This document shows positions 8,694 to 17,677 of a stretch of 64,000 bases of DNA, one piece after another. Position 1 is the stretch's first letter, and each line of letters starts with the position of its first letter. The notes below the pieces were generated by a model. That model did no database searches, had not been told where the DNA came from, and was given only the letters and a program-made list of their open reading frames with translations. The DNA is from Bacteroidota bacterium. Its GTDB lineage: Bacteria; Bacteroidota; Bacteroidia; UBA4408. Made by a program: the position numbers and the translations under genes. The stretch lies in assembly GCA_016718805.1 (NCBI GenBank), contig JADKCP010000005.1, forward strand, positions 62,001 to 126,000, in the 5' to 3' direction.

Positions 8694-10079
8694 ATGAGTT
8701 GGTTGTATTCTTTAGTGGATGGGTTAACTGAAGTTGAAATTGAAAGTGTGCAAAACCTTCGTTTAATTGGAAAGGAAGCCGAACTACTCGAATGTTATAT
8801 TGCCTTTTCAAAAAACGGTGAAGAACCTGAAATTACTTTTCTTAAAAACAAGCTGAAAATAAGCGATACGCATGTTTACAAAATACAATCGGTATTGGTA
8901 GATAAGCTCTTGCTTCATTTTGCACCAATGGGCAAACTAGATTTACTTGAATGGTTGCGACAAAAAGAACTTTATCCACTTTTAAAGTATGAAATTAAAT
9001 CGCAGTTAAAAAAGAAAAACTCAACCGAATATTACCTTGAAACATTTCGATTACTGATCGATTTACCCTATAAATACTACGATGAAAAATTGGTAACCGA
9101 AGCCGGAAAGCACTATCTAAAAACATTGCATCCTTGTAAAGAAGCCGATAAAAAATACGTACAATTTCACCTACTCTTTGCTAACTGCAATAGATTTGCT
9201 GCCAGTAAAAATCCTGCCTTGTTTTTCGGATACGCTGAAAACGATTTATTGAAAATGGAAAGCGACTTGCTTCAAGATAAATACTACTTAGCGCTGTATT
9301 ATTTATACCGAACACTATGCAATTATTATAAATACTATAAAAAAGAGGCTAGCTTGTCTTTACATTACCTTCAAAAAGCTAGTTTACTTGAAGAACACAT
9401 AGCTCCCTTTTTTACTACCAACATTAAGCAGTTTTTGCGCCTTTTATATGCCGATGCTTTATTGGGTTTTTCTAAAGTTGAAGAAGCATTTACTTTATAT
9501 ACCGAGTTATTTAAGGAAGGAATTCAGGAATCGATGTATGGTTATTATTACCATTGTGAACAATATGCCATTACTGCTATTTTATTAAATAAGTACAAAC
9601 TGGCTCAAAAATTTATTAGCGCTCGTTTTGATAGTTGCATCGAGAAAAAGAATGATATCTATGCAACCCGTGGTGTGCTTGCCTATGCTAAACTTTATTT
9701 GAGTTGTGGTGAAGTTGAAAAGGCGCATAAATATATACAGCTAGGATTGAGCATTAACGAAAAATCATTTTACCTACCTTTTGAAATTCAATTGCGCGTT
9801 CTTGAAAACTGTTATTTTATCTTGCTAGGCGACTATACCTTCGCCAAACAATTAAGTACCAGAAACCTAAAATATGTACGCAATCAAAAAAATGAAGCGT
9901 TAAAATTAAGCTACCTTAACTTATTTAAATTACTTACAACTATCGCACAACAAGCTGAGCAAAACAAGGACATTTCTCAAGCATTGCAAAGCGAGTTGGA
10001 TCCGCTGTTGTCGAATTTAAAAATAGTGTTTGGGAAATGTCTTGAAAAAACGATCGATTCCTGTGCAAGCAAAAAATAA
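8694..10079 (+). CDS. Unknown helical (TPR-like) cytoplasmic protein
   Basis: 461 residues without signal peptide or membrane segment. I do not recognise a named family. The first 75 residues resemble a small helical, possibly winged-helix-like region (KNKLKISDTHVYKIQSVL). The rest is a succession of amphipathic helices rich in Tyr, Leu and Lys, with alternating small and aromatic residues (for example AKLYLSCGEVEKAHKYIQLG and EEAFTLYTELFKEG), which suggests TPR-like helical hairpins. Proteins of this shape occur in Bacteroidota as uncharacterised paralogues. It is divergent from ppiD and convergent with the glycosyltransferase pair. A scaffolding or regulatory role is possible but not shown. 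Confidence 0.6.
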   Translation: MSWLYSLVDGLTEVEIESVQNLRLIGKEAELLECYIAFSKNGEEPEITFLKNKLKISDTHVYKIQSVLVDKLLLHFAPMGKLDLLEWLRQKELYPLLKYEIKSQLKKKNSTEYYLETFRLLIDLPYKYYDEKLVTEAGKHYLKTLHPCKEADKKYVQFHLLFANCNRFAASKNPALFFGYAENDLLKMESDLLQDKYYLALYYLYRTLCNYYKYYKKEASLSLHYLQKASLLEEHIAPFFTTNIKQFLRLLYADALLGFSKVEEAFTLYTELFKEGIQESMYGYYYHCEQYAITAILLNKYKLAQKFISARFDSCIEKKNDIYATRGVLAYAKLYLSCGEVEKAHKYIQLGLSINEKSFYLPFEIQLRVLENCYFILLGDYTFAKQLSTRNLKYVRNQKNEALKLSYLNLFKLLTTIAQQAEQNKDISQALQSELDPLLSNLKIVFGKCLEKTIDSCASKK

Positions 10080-10090
10080 AAGCAGTGTTT

Positions 10091-11155
10091 TTAACTGAAC
10101 AAGCTTAAAAAATTAGCACTATTGGAACTCACTGAATATTCCTGAATAATTTTTTGCTGTGTGCGATTGCTCATTGCACTTAGCAATTCTTGCGATTCGT
10201 ATAAACTTAAAATGGCCCTTTCCCATTCATCCGAAGTACTGCAGTAATATCCATTTATTCCATTATCCACAATACGTGTATTCACTCCCACCGGTGAAAC
10301 CAAAGCCGGAATACCCAGTGCCATGTATTGCAACGCTTTAAATCCACATTTACCATTTGCCCATTGATCGTTGGGCAAGGGCATTAATCCTATGCTAAAA
10401 TTTAGCAAATCTTCAATTTCGCTTTGCTTATTCCATTTAATAAACCGCATAGAGTTGAGTTGAAATGTTGGTGCTACATCGGAAATAACTACCAATTCAA
10501 ATTGTATTTTTTGTTCTAATCGCTGAAATACCGGAAGTAATTCATTCAGGTATTTAACTGTTGAGTGGGAGCCGGTCCAACCAATCACAAACTTATCGCC
10601 GGTATGAATTTGCTTTTTATTGTGGTGCGATTCTGTATCAATTGTAGTTGGATTATATACTGTTTGCGCATTAAATTGTCGGGCAAAATTGCACAGATAC
10701 TCATTGCCACACGAAACTTTATATGCTAGCTTACACAGGTATTTCACATTTGAAAACCATTTAAAAACAGAGAATAGCTTGTTGCTTTCAGAACTATTTT
10801 TTATCCAAATAGCATCGTCAAAATCGTAGATTATTTTTTTGCGTAAAATTTTCACCAAAATAAACTCAATTACAGGTGGACCAAAAGGAACAATTTCGCG
10901 ATGAACAAATATATACGAGTATCGGTGAACCTTTAATAGCAATGCATAGCGACGTATATATCCTAAGAAAAGAAAAAACACTTTCTTAAAAAAATGTCCT
11001 TTGGCATACAATTCTTCCCAGACATGTTCGCTTAAAAAAGAAGTAGTATCGTAGGATATATTTTTGCTTTGCAACAATGAAAAATATTGCTCAAAGCGAA
11101 AGCGTTGACTAGCAGCTAAACCAATAGGATAAGGAGCTATAAATAAAATCCTCAT
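10091..11155 (-). CDS. Glycosyltransferase (GT4-like, GT-B fold)
   Basis: 354 residues. The N-terminus MRILFIAPYP is typical of a Rossmann-type GT-B enzyme, with the SQRFRFEQY segment seen in many polysaccharide glycosyltransferases. The donor-binding half contains IGWTGSHSTVKYL (about 191-203) and the KALQYMALGIPALVSPVGVN element (about 272-291), equivalent to the EALACG region of GT4 enzymes. The start overlaps the stop of the upstream glycosyltransferase by 4 bp, so the two are translationally coupled. It presumably acts at the inner membrane face in surface glycan assembly. Donor and acceptor cannot be predicted. Confidence 0.82.
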   Translation of the reverse strand: MRILFIAPYPIGLAASQRFRFEQYFSLLQSKNISYDTTSFLSEHVWEELYAKGHFFKKVFFLFLGYIRRYALLLKVHRYSYIFVHREIVPFGPPVIEFILVKILRKKIIYDFDDAIWIKNSSESNKLFSVFKWFSNVKYLCKLAYKVSCGNEYLCNFARQFNAQTVYNPTTIDTESHHNKKQIHTGDKFVIGWTGSHSTVKYLNELLPVFQRLEQKIQFELVVISDVAPTFQLNSMRFIKWNKQSEIEDLLNFSIGLMPLPNDQWANGKCGFKALQYMALGIPALVSPVGVNTRIVDNGINGYYCSTSDEWERAILSLYESQELLSAMSNRTQQKIIQEYSVSSNSANFLSLFS

Positions 11156-12402
11156 AGCGTTTCTATATCCTTATTTGCAATTTTATGAGTACACATAGTA
11201 TAAATACCAACATACGTTTTTATAGCATTCTCGAGTCCGTAAATTTCAAAACTTTTTTCACGTATTTGTTGTGCCGGTAGCAAATTTCCTAATTTCATTT
11301 TATCAATAGCCACCATATAGCTTTCCTTTGTAAACGAATCGATGCAAATTCCACCTTGAGTTTGTTCCACTATTTGTGCTACGTCTCCTACTCCACTATT
11401 TACTAACAAAGGAATTCCCATTGCTAGCATTTCTCCCATTTTTGTGGGCGAACTGGCCTTTTTTGAAAAGCTGGGTTTAATAAACGATATACCCCAATCG
11501 CTGGCAGCTAACTTTTGTGGAACCTCAGCCCTTTTCGCCGATTCTATAACTATATCATCCATTGAAATTCCTTTAACTGTTGCGGCATCATACACCAATT
11601 GTGGAGCATCGCCACTAATTATATACAGCTTTGCTGTTGGTATTTTTTCCTTTAAAACACTATAAAAATCAAGCATCTCATGTAATAAATACCAAGTACC
11701 CAAGGAACCTAAATAGGTGAGAACAAAATTAGTTTCATTCCAGTTAAGCCGAGCCCTTGCCGCTTGTCGCTGTAGGTTGCTTGGAATAGCAAATAATTCA
11801 AAATCAGCACTGCAGGGTATAACGTATATTTTCTCTTTTTGCGCTTTATCAATATTCCAACTTTGAATTTCTAGCTTTCCGGCATGTGTTAAACTAACCG
11901 TAGCTGCTGCCGAATTAGCATACTCAAGTTCCTTTTGTTTAAAGAAGCGGTAAATGCTATTGAACAAGGGATTCGACAATTTCCAAATACCACCTTCAAT
12001 TCGTTCATCGGCCCAAAAACCACGCATATCGAAAATAAATGGAAGGTTCATTTTTACACAAAATTGCTTTCCAATTAATGAGGTCAAATAGCTGCGGCAA
12101 TGTATCAGGTTAAATTTTTTCTCCCGATGCAACTGCTGCATCCTTTTATTCATGCGGTAAAGGTCCTTCAAGGTTGATAATACAGGTGGCTTTTTTGTGT
12201 ACGACAATGGGAACCACTCAATTGAATAGGGAGCTAAAAGTTGCTCAATATGTTGGTGATTTTTTTTATAGGCTTCTTGCTTTTCGCAACTAATGATTGA
12301 GATAGAATAACCGCTTTTTGATAACCCTATTAAATAAGGTATAACTTGCGATTGACCAAGACTATCCGTCATCCCATCATAGGAAAGAAATAAAGTATTC
12401 AA
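11152..12402 (-). CDS. Glycosyltransferase family 4 protein
   Basis: About 416 residues. The N-terminal NTLFLSYDGMTDSLGQSQV is the usual start of a GT4 subgroup. The second half has the expected donor-binding features (TYLGSLGTWY, KMGEMLAMGIPLLVNSGVGD). An ATG at 12444 would add 14 residues (MFASKANDVLRIKK), but that ATG lies inside a perfect -7 promoter element (TATGTTTG) and the extra residues do not look conserved, so I prefer the TTG at 12402. It is coupled to the next glycosyltransferase by an ATGA overlap and is divergent from the membrane-protein gene at 12461. It probably works in the same surface glycan pathway. Confidence 0.82.
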   Translation of the reverse strand: MNTLFLSYDGMTDSLGQSQVIPYLIGLSKSGYSISIISCEKQEAYKKNHQHIEQLLAPYSIEWFPLSYTKKPPVLSTLKDLYRMNKRMQQLHREKKFNLIHCRSYLTSLIGKQFCVKMNLPFIFDMRGFWADERIEGGIWKLSNPLFNSIYRFFKQKELEYANSAAATVSLTHAGKLEIQSWNIDKAQKEKIYVIPCSADFELFAIPSNLQRQAARARLNWNETNFVLTYLGSLGTWYLLHEMLDFYSVLKEKIPTAKLYIISGDAPQLVYDAATVKGISMDDIVIESAKRAEVPQKLAASDWGISFIKPSFSKKASSPTKMGEMLAMGIPLLVNSGVGDVAQIVEQTQGGICIDSFTKESYMVAIDKMKLGNLLPAQQIREKSFEIYGLENAIKTYVGIYTMCTHKIANKDIETL

Positions 12403-12425
12403 TTTTTTTATTCTTAAAACATCAT

Positions 12426-12445
12426 TAGCTTTGCTTGCAAACATA
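12426..12445. promoter_or_regulatory. Overlapping divergent -7 elements
   Basis: TAGCTTTG at 12426-12433 on the plus strand (28 bp before the TTG start at 12461) and TATGTTTG at 12445-12438 on the minus strand both fit TAnnTTTG exactly. The 20-bp segment could drive the glycosyltransferase pair leftwards and the polysaccharide cassette rightwards. Confidence 0.4.
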
Positions 12446-12460
12446 CTAATTTAGCTTTAC

Positions 12461-13843
12461 TTGAAAGAATCGGTGCTCAGTATTTGGGATTTAATTTTAC
12501 CTCCCATTTACATTTTAATTATTTTCATCATAGGGCATTTGGTGCAGGTAAAATTTATAAAGGAAAACCATATTTACCGCTATTTTAAATTCGGCCTTCT
12601 TGCTAAAATAATAGGTTCCATCAGCCTCTGTTTAATTTACACTTTATATTACAATGGCGGAGATACAACGGCCTTTTTTAACGGTTCAGTCACCATGGTG
12701 AAATTGTATGCAAAAAGTCCCGATACTTTTTTTTCGATCATGACTGATCACCTTACCAAGGAAAATTATTCAGAGTTTGACAACGATACCGGTTGGCCAT
12801 TTTATTATCGCGAAAGCGGTTCGTTTACAGTAATACGATTTACCACTGTTATTCAATTTTTGTCGTTCAATAGCTACCTGGTAAGTTCCATTATTCTTGC
12901 TGCTATTTCATACAGTGGTATTTGGAAATTGTTCCGTTTGTTTTGTGAAATTTTTCCGGATATGCACAAACAGTTTTATTATTCAATTTTATTGGTTCCT
13001 TCGGTACTTTTTTGGGGCTCGGGAATACTAAAAGATACTTATACTTTAATGGGTGCTTGTTGGTTTACTTACAGCTTTTATAAGGTATTTGTGAAACCGG
13101 ATAAAGTTACCATCAATGTAATTATGATGATAATTATGGCTTACATCATGATCAAAATTAAGCCCTATATTTTTATTGCGTTGATGCCCGGAACCCTTTT
13201 GTGGTTTGCCTTTGAGCGAGTGAAACGGGTTGAAAACTGGTTGCTCAAAATTCTTACCGGCCCATTTTTAATTATATCCGCCACTTTGTTGGGATATTTG
13301 CTTTTAATTAATTTGAGTAGTGATTTCGGACAATACTCGTCGGCCGAAAATATTTTATATAAAGCGCAAAATACCCAGTACGATTTAAAGCAAAGTTATT
13401 ATGGTGGTAATAGTTTTGATATTGGAGAATTTGATGCCTCTGCAACTGGGGTGCTTTCAAAACTACCGGAAGCTATTATGGCTGGTTTGTTTCGTCCATT
13501 TTTATGGGAAAGTAAAAACTTTGTAATGATTATAGCGGCAACTGAAAATTCGGTATTAATGCTTTTAACGATATTTCTGCTAGTTAAATTAGGAATTTAC
13601 CGCTTTTATAAAGTAATTGCAAAGGAACCAATCTTGTTTTTCTCAGTTATTTTTTCTTTGTTCTTTGCCTTTTCGGTTGGATTAACATCCGCTAATTTTG
13701 GTGCCATGGTGCGCTACAAAATTCCGGCGGTGCCATTCTATTTATCGAGCTTGCTCATCATTAATAATTATTATCAGCAAAAAAGAAGTGCCCAAAAAGC
13801 AGCGTTAGCCGAAATTAAACTTAAAGGGGGAATAAAAGCATGA
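12461..13843 (+). CDS. Polytopic membrane protein of the polysaccharide cluster
   Basis: 460 residues with about ten transmembrane helices. The first periplasmic loop carries a GGDTTAFF motif, and a later loop has LFWGSGILKDTY. Acidic residues in the first extracytoplasmic loop recall GT-C glycosyltransferases and glycan polymerases, but I cannot assign the family firmly. The TTG at 12461 is the only possible start before an in-frame stop upstream (TAG at 12452), and a GTG at 12473 is the alternative. It is followed by the carbamoyltransferase cassette on the same strand (77 bp), so a role in polymerising or moving the glycan is plausible. Confidence 0.65.
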   Translation: MKESVLSIWDLILPPIYILIIFIIGHLVQVKFIKENHIYRYFKFGLLAKIIGSISLCLIYTLYYNGGDTTAFFNGSVTMVKLYAKSPDTFFSIMTDHLTKENYSEFDNDTGWPFYYRESGSFTVIRFTTVIQFLSFNSYLVSSIILAAISYSGIWKLFRLFCEIFPDMHKQFYYSILLVPSVLFWGSGILKDTYTLMGACWFTYSFYKVFVKPDKVTINVIMMIIMAYIMIKIKPYIFIALMPGTLLWFAFERVKRVENWLLKILTGPFLIISATLLGYLLLINLSSDFGQYSSAENILYKAQNTQYDLKQSYYGGNSFDIGEFDASATGVLSKLPEAIMAGLFRPFLWESKNFVMIIAATENSVLMLLTIFLLVKLGIYRFYKVIAKEPILFFSVIFSLFFAFSVGLTSANFGAMVRYKIPAVPFYLSSLLIINNYYQQKRSAQKAALAEIKLKGGIKA

Positions 13844-13920
13844 TTCCTTTTATCGAATCCTTTCGATGCATCACTTTTATTTTTCTTTTATTTGCCAATC
13901 GTTGATCTCATTCAACCATT

Positions 13921-15783
13921 ATGAACATACTTGGAATATCTTGTTTTTACCACGACTCAGCAGCAGCATTGCTGGTAGATGGAAAAATTATTGCAGCTGC
14001 ACAGGAAGAACGCTTTACTCGCATTAAACACGACCCTGCATTCCCTAAAAATGCGGTAGCATATTGCTTGGAAGAAAGCGGTTTAACCATCGACAAACTG
14101 GATGCTATCGTTTTTTACGATAAGCCCTTACTTAAATTCGAACGCTTGCTCGAAACTTATTATGCTTTTTCGCCAAAAGGCTTGGTCTCCTTTTTAAGGG
14201 CTATTCCTGTTTGGTTAAAAGAAAAAATGTTTTTAAAAAAACTCATTTACGATGAGCTTAAACTTGTTCAAGACTACGATAAAAAGAAGGTAAAATTATT
14301 ATTTCCCGAACACCATCTTTCTCATGCTGCTAGCGCATATTATGCCTCTCCTTTTGACGATGCTGCCATACTTACCCTGGATGGTGTTGGAGAATGGGCA
14401 ACTGCCTCCATCTGTAAAGGCGAGAAAAATAAAATTACCCTACTCAAAGAATTAAAATTTCCACACTCGTTAGGTCTGCTTTATTCTGCATTTACTTATT
14501 ACCTTGGCTTTAAAGTAAATTCAGGTGAGTATAAGTTAATGGGATTAGCTCCTTACGGAAATCCTGATTCACCGGATATCGAAACTTATAAAAACAGCAT
14601 ACGCACAAAGCTCATTCAAATTTTTCCGGATGGTTCTATTTTTTTAAATCAGGACTATTTTAATTATGCAACGGGATTGCGCATGACGAATGACAAGAAA
14701 TGGGAGGAACTTTTTGGTTTTCCTGTGCGAACCGCAGAATCAGAATTAGAGCAACATCATTGTAACCTGGGATTAGCCATACAACAAGTAACTGAAGAAA
14801 TTGTATTGCTAATGGCCAAAGAAGCAAAGCGTCTCACAGGTAGCAACAATATTTGTCTTGCCGGTGGTGTGGCATTAAATTGTGTTGCGAATGGCAAACT
14901 GCAAAACGCTGGAATTTTTTCGAACCTATTTATCCAACCCGCTGCAGGTGATGCCGGTGGTGCGTTAGGAGCTGCCTATACCGCTCACTATATTTATTTT
15001 GACAATCCTCGGGAAACCACTACCCAAGCCGATGAAATGCAAGGAGCTTACTTAGGTCCTGAATACTCAGATCACGACACACGAAAAATGGCTAAAAAGT
15101 ATGTTGCCAATTTCGAAGAGTTTAGTACTTTTTCGGTATTGGCTACAAAAACTGCTACATTGCTTGCTGATGGAAATGTGATTGGATGGTTTCAAGGGCG
15201 CATGGAATTTGGTCCGCGTGCATTAGGTAATAGAAGCATAATAGGCGATGCCCGAAATCCTGAAATGCAAAAGAAATTAAATCTTAAAATAAAATACCGA
15301 GAAGGATTCAGACCTTTTGCCCCTTCTGTTTTAGCGGAAGATGCGAAGAATTATTTTCAACTTAAAGGTACTTCTCCGTATATGTTGCTGGTGCAAGATG
15401 TGAATCCGGAAAGAAGAAAAGTAGTACCTGAAAACTATGCTTCCTTATCGCTAAAAGAAAAGCTGTATTACCTGCGCAGCGATTTGCCTTCGGTTACACA
15501 CATTGATTACTCGGCACGTATACAAACTGTTCACAAAGAAACGAATGCTCGCTATTATGAATTAATTGAAGCATTTAAAAAACTTACCGGCTATAGTGTT
15601 ATTGTGAATACCAGTTTTAATGTTCGGGGCGAACCTATTGTTTGTACTCCCGAAGATGCTTACAAATGCCTAATGCGCACCGAAATGGACTACTTGGTAA
15701 TTGGTAATTTGTTGTTCGATAAAAAGCAACAACCTATATGGACTGAAAAAGACAGTTGGAAAGAAGAATTTAAATTAGATTAA
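13921..15783 (+). CDS. NodU/CmcH-type O-carbamoyltransferase
   Basis: 620 residues, the usual family length. The N-terminal Kae1-like ATPase-fold domain starts NILGISCFYHDSAAAL and contains HHLSHAASAYY (about 130-140) and TLDGVGEW. The segment GRMEFGPRALGNRSI (about 427-441) and the C-terminal domain with VNTSFNVRGEPIV (about 562-574) are hallmarks of carbamoyl-phosphate-dependent O-carbamoyltransferases. The reaction moves a carbamoyl group from carbamoyl phosphate, via carbamoyl-AMP, to a hydroxyl group. It leads a tight cassette with an SGNH protein, a DUF5989 peptide and an SxtJ-like protein, the neighbours that accompany such enzymes in other gene clusters including saxitoxin synthesis. 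Confidence 0.88.
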   Translation: MNILGISCFYHDSAAALLVDGKIIAAAQEERFTRIKHDPAFPKNAVAYCLEESGLTIDKLDAIVFYDKPLLKFERLLETYYAFSPKGLVSFLRAIPVWLKEKMFLKKLIYDELKLVQDYDKKKVKLLFPEHHLSHAASAYYASPFDDAAILTLDGVGEWATASICKGEKNKITLLKELKFPHSLGLLYSAFTYYLGFKVNSGEYKLMGLAPYGNPDSPDIETYKNSIRTKLIQIFPDGSIFLNQDYFNYATGLRMTNDKKWEELFGFPVRTAESELEQHHCNLGLAIQQVTEEIVLLMAKEAKRLTGSNNICLAGGVALNCVANGKLQNAGIFSNLFIQPAAGDAGGALGAAYTAHYIYFDNPRETTTQADEMQGAYLGPEYSDHDTRKMAKKYVANFEEFSTFSVLATKTATLLADGNVIGWFQGRMEFGPRALGNRSIIGDARNPEMQKKLNLKIKYREGFRPFAPSVLAEDAKNYFQLKGTSPYMLLVQDVNPERRKVVPENYASLSLKEKLYYLRSDLPSVTHIDYSARIQTVHKETNARYYELIEAFKKLTGYSVIVNTSFNVRGEPIVCTPEDAYKCLMRTEMDYLVIGNLLFDKKQQPIWTEKDSWKEEFKLD

Positions 15784-15824
15784 TTGTACAATTCAAGAAA
15801 CAAAAAATCTGGAAGCCTAAAAAA

Positions 15825-16991
15825 ATGAAAAAAATTTTTGCCACAATCAATTGGAAATACATCGCATTTATTACCGTATTTTTAATTATTTGCCTCGAAC
15901 TTTTTGGCAGGGTATATCTTTCTTTTGTTCTGAAAAAATCAAGTAAACCGAAGTTTCAATTTGATTCATACCGCATCTATTCTCACATTCCAAATTTTAA
16001 AGAAGGCGATGGTAAAAAGGACTGGATACTAATAAATGGTCAAGGTTTTAGAAGAAGTTCGGAAGTTAGTAAGGTAAAACCGGCCGGTACTTTTAGAGTG
16101 TTTTTTATGGGAGGCTCGGCTGCACACGGTATTAGTTCTGCGCCGCCTTATCCCTTGGTTCATATTTACATGAACGAAACTGTGGATTATTATCTCGAAC
16201 AAAAACTGAAAGCCTTACATCCCGGAAAAAAAATTGAAGTTATTAATGCAGCTGTTACCGGTTATCAGGTGTTTCAACATACCACTTACCTACTTAGCGA
16301 ACTACTTAATTATTCGCCCGATTTGGTTGTATTTATGGATGGTGCCAACGATCATTATTTTACCAATCCCGAATTCGATTATATGGGAAGTAATCGTTAC
16401 CAGTTTTGGAAACCGCGTTTGCAGCAACCTAGTATTGGTGGATGGTTTACTTATGGTTGGCTCTGGCTTAGCAAATACAGTGGTTTTGCACGAGGAGTAT
16501 ATTCATGGATGCTTAATAACGATGCTGGCTCCTACGATAAATTAAGCATTCGTTCAGGCAAAAATTACTCGAATGATGCAGAACTTATTACAGCGCATAA
16601 AAAGACGGCACAACAAAATTTTTTAAGAGCTGTAGAAACAAATCTGCTACTTTTAAAAGCTAATGGAGTACAGGCTATTGTTAGCTTACAGCCTATGCTC
16701 GTTTTACGAAACACTGCACATTTATCGCCTACCGAAAAAGCATTTTTACATAAAGATGAAACCATAAATAAATTGTATCCACAGGTCCTTTCATATTTGC
16801 AAGCGCTTAGTGCTAAATACCAGGTTCCATTTGTAGATTTAAACCCCACTTTCAATACATCCACTTTAAGTCAGAAACAATTGCTCATTGATTATTGCCA
16901 CTTATCTCCTTTAGGAGGAGAAACTGTTGCAAATGCGCTACTTCCAAGTGTAGATAGTATATTTGTAAAATCTAACATTAACCTTAATTAA
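15825..16991 (+). CDS. SGNH/GDSL hydrolase-like protein of the carbamoylation cassette
   Basis: 388 residues. An N-terminal transmembrane anchor (about 12-32) is followed by a periplasmic SGNH domain. The blocks are FFMGGSAAHG (about 94-103; nucleophile Ser in GGS), a Gly-containing AAVTGYQVFQ, GANDHY (about 173-178; block III) and CHLSPLGG (about 358-365; catalytic His). The Asp normally three residues before the His is replaced or shifted (DYCHL). It sits 41 bp after the carbamoyltransferase and 3 bp before the DUF5989 gene. It may modify the same glycan acceptor. Substrate unknown. Confidence 0.75.
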   Translation: MKKIFATINWKYIAFITVFLIICLELFGRVYLSFVLKKSSKPKFQFDSYRIYSHIPNFKEGDGKKDWILINGQGFRRSSEVSKVKPAGTFRVFFMGGSAAHGISSAPPYPLVHIYMNETVDYYLEQKLKALHPGKKIEVINAAVTGYQVFQHTTYLLSELLNYSPDLVVFMDGANDHYFTNPEFDYMGSNRYQFWKPRLQQPSIGGWFTYGWLWLSKYSGFARGVYSWMLNNDAGSYDKLSIRSGKNYSNDAELITAHKKTAQQNFLRAVETNLLLLKANGVQAIVSLQPMLVLRNTAHLSPTEKAFLHKDETINKLYPQVLSYLQALSAKYQVPFVDLNPTFNTSTLSQKQLLIDYCHLSPLGGETVANALLPSVDSIFVKSNINLN

Positions 16992-16994
16992 CTC

Positions 16995-17144
16995 ATGGAC
17001 TTTTTAAAAGACATCTGGAATTTTTTGAAAAACCGAAAAAAATGGTGGTTGGCACCTGTAATTATTGTACTTCTACTCTTAGGAGTTATCATAGTTTTAG
17101 GCGGTGCTTCGGCCATAGCACCTTTTATATACACCTTATTTTAA
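16995..17144 (+). CDS. DUF5989 family small membrane protein
   Basis: A 49-residue ORF too short for most ORF callers, translated from the ATG at 16995. The sequence begins MDFLKDIWNFLKNRKKWW, an amphipathic basic N-terminus, then a single transmembrane helix (LAPVIIVLLLLGVIIVLGG), ending SAIAPFIYTLF. This matches the compact layout of DUF5989 proteins, which occur next to NodU-type carbamoyltransferases and SxtJ homologues. It lies 3 bp after the SGNH stop and 4 bp before the SxtJ-like start, so the four genes should be one transcript. The role is unknown; membrane recruitment of the carbamoyltransferase is one possibility. Confidence 0.8.
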   Translation: MDFLKDIWNFLKNRKKWWLAPVIIVLLLLGVIIVLGGASAIAPFIYTLF

Positions 17145-17148
17145 GCAC

Positions 17149-17511
17149 ATGAACCGCGAAAAAAAACTGGAAACCATTTTAGGAATGTGCTTTGGATTTT
17201 TAATCCTGCATTTAATTTTTCACATTAAGGTACTGTTAACAATATCTATTCTGCTTGTAGCCATTGGTTTGTTTTCAACCTATTTAACAAATATAGTTAC
17301 TCGTCTTTGGCTGAAGCTTGCTGAATTAATGGGTGCAGTAATGGGAAAAGTTATAATGGGTGCTGTGTTTTTTTTATTCCTTACTCCGCTTGCATTTATT
17401 ATGAAGCTATTTGGAAAAAGTGTGGTAAAGCTAAAACCGGGTAATGCCCAAAGTTTTTTTGACGAAAGAAATCATACCTACACTGCTCAAGACCTTGAAA
17501 ATATTTGGTAA
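17149..17511 (+). CDS. SxtJ family membrane protein
   Basis: 120 residues with three predicted transmembrane helices (about 8-25, 26-46, 66-86) and a basic cytoplasmic tail. The conserved features are the KKLETILGMCFGFLILH start and the SFFDERNHTYTAQDLENIW ending, typical of SxtJ-like proteins found beside O-carbamoyltransferases. SxtJ was named from the saxitoxin cluster, where its biochemical role is unresolved. Tight spacing with the DUF5989 gene (4 bp) supports joint function. The segment from its stop to 17677 shows no other gene. Confidence 0.78.
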   Translation: MNREKKLETILGMCFGFLILHLIFHIKVLLTISILLVAIGLFSTYLTNIVTRLWLKLAELMGAVMGKVIMGAVFFLFLTPLAFIMKLFGKSVVKLKPGNAQSFFDERNHTYTAQDLENIW

Positions 17512-17677
17512 ACAATATTTTCAGTTGGTGGGTAGATAAAATTCCTTTACAGGTACTTTCATGCAAATTAAAGGCACTGCATGGTGTTTTGAAACGAATT
17601 AACTATTCTTGTAGTATTCAACTAACTAGTTACTATACCAATAAATACAAGTATAACCCTATTGTAAAACTAATCAC

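Noticed and set aside
12403..12444. ATG at 12444 as the start of the GT4 glycosyltransferase
   Set aside because: It falls within an exact -7 promoter element and adds residues that do not resemble the family start; the TTG at 12402 fits better, though this is not proven.
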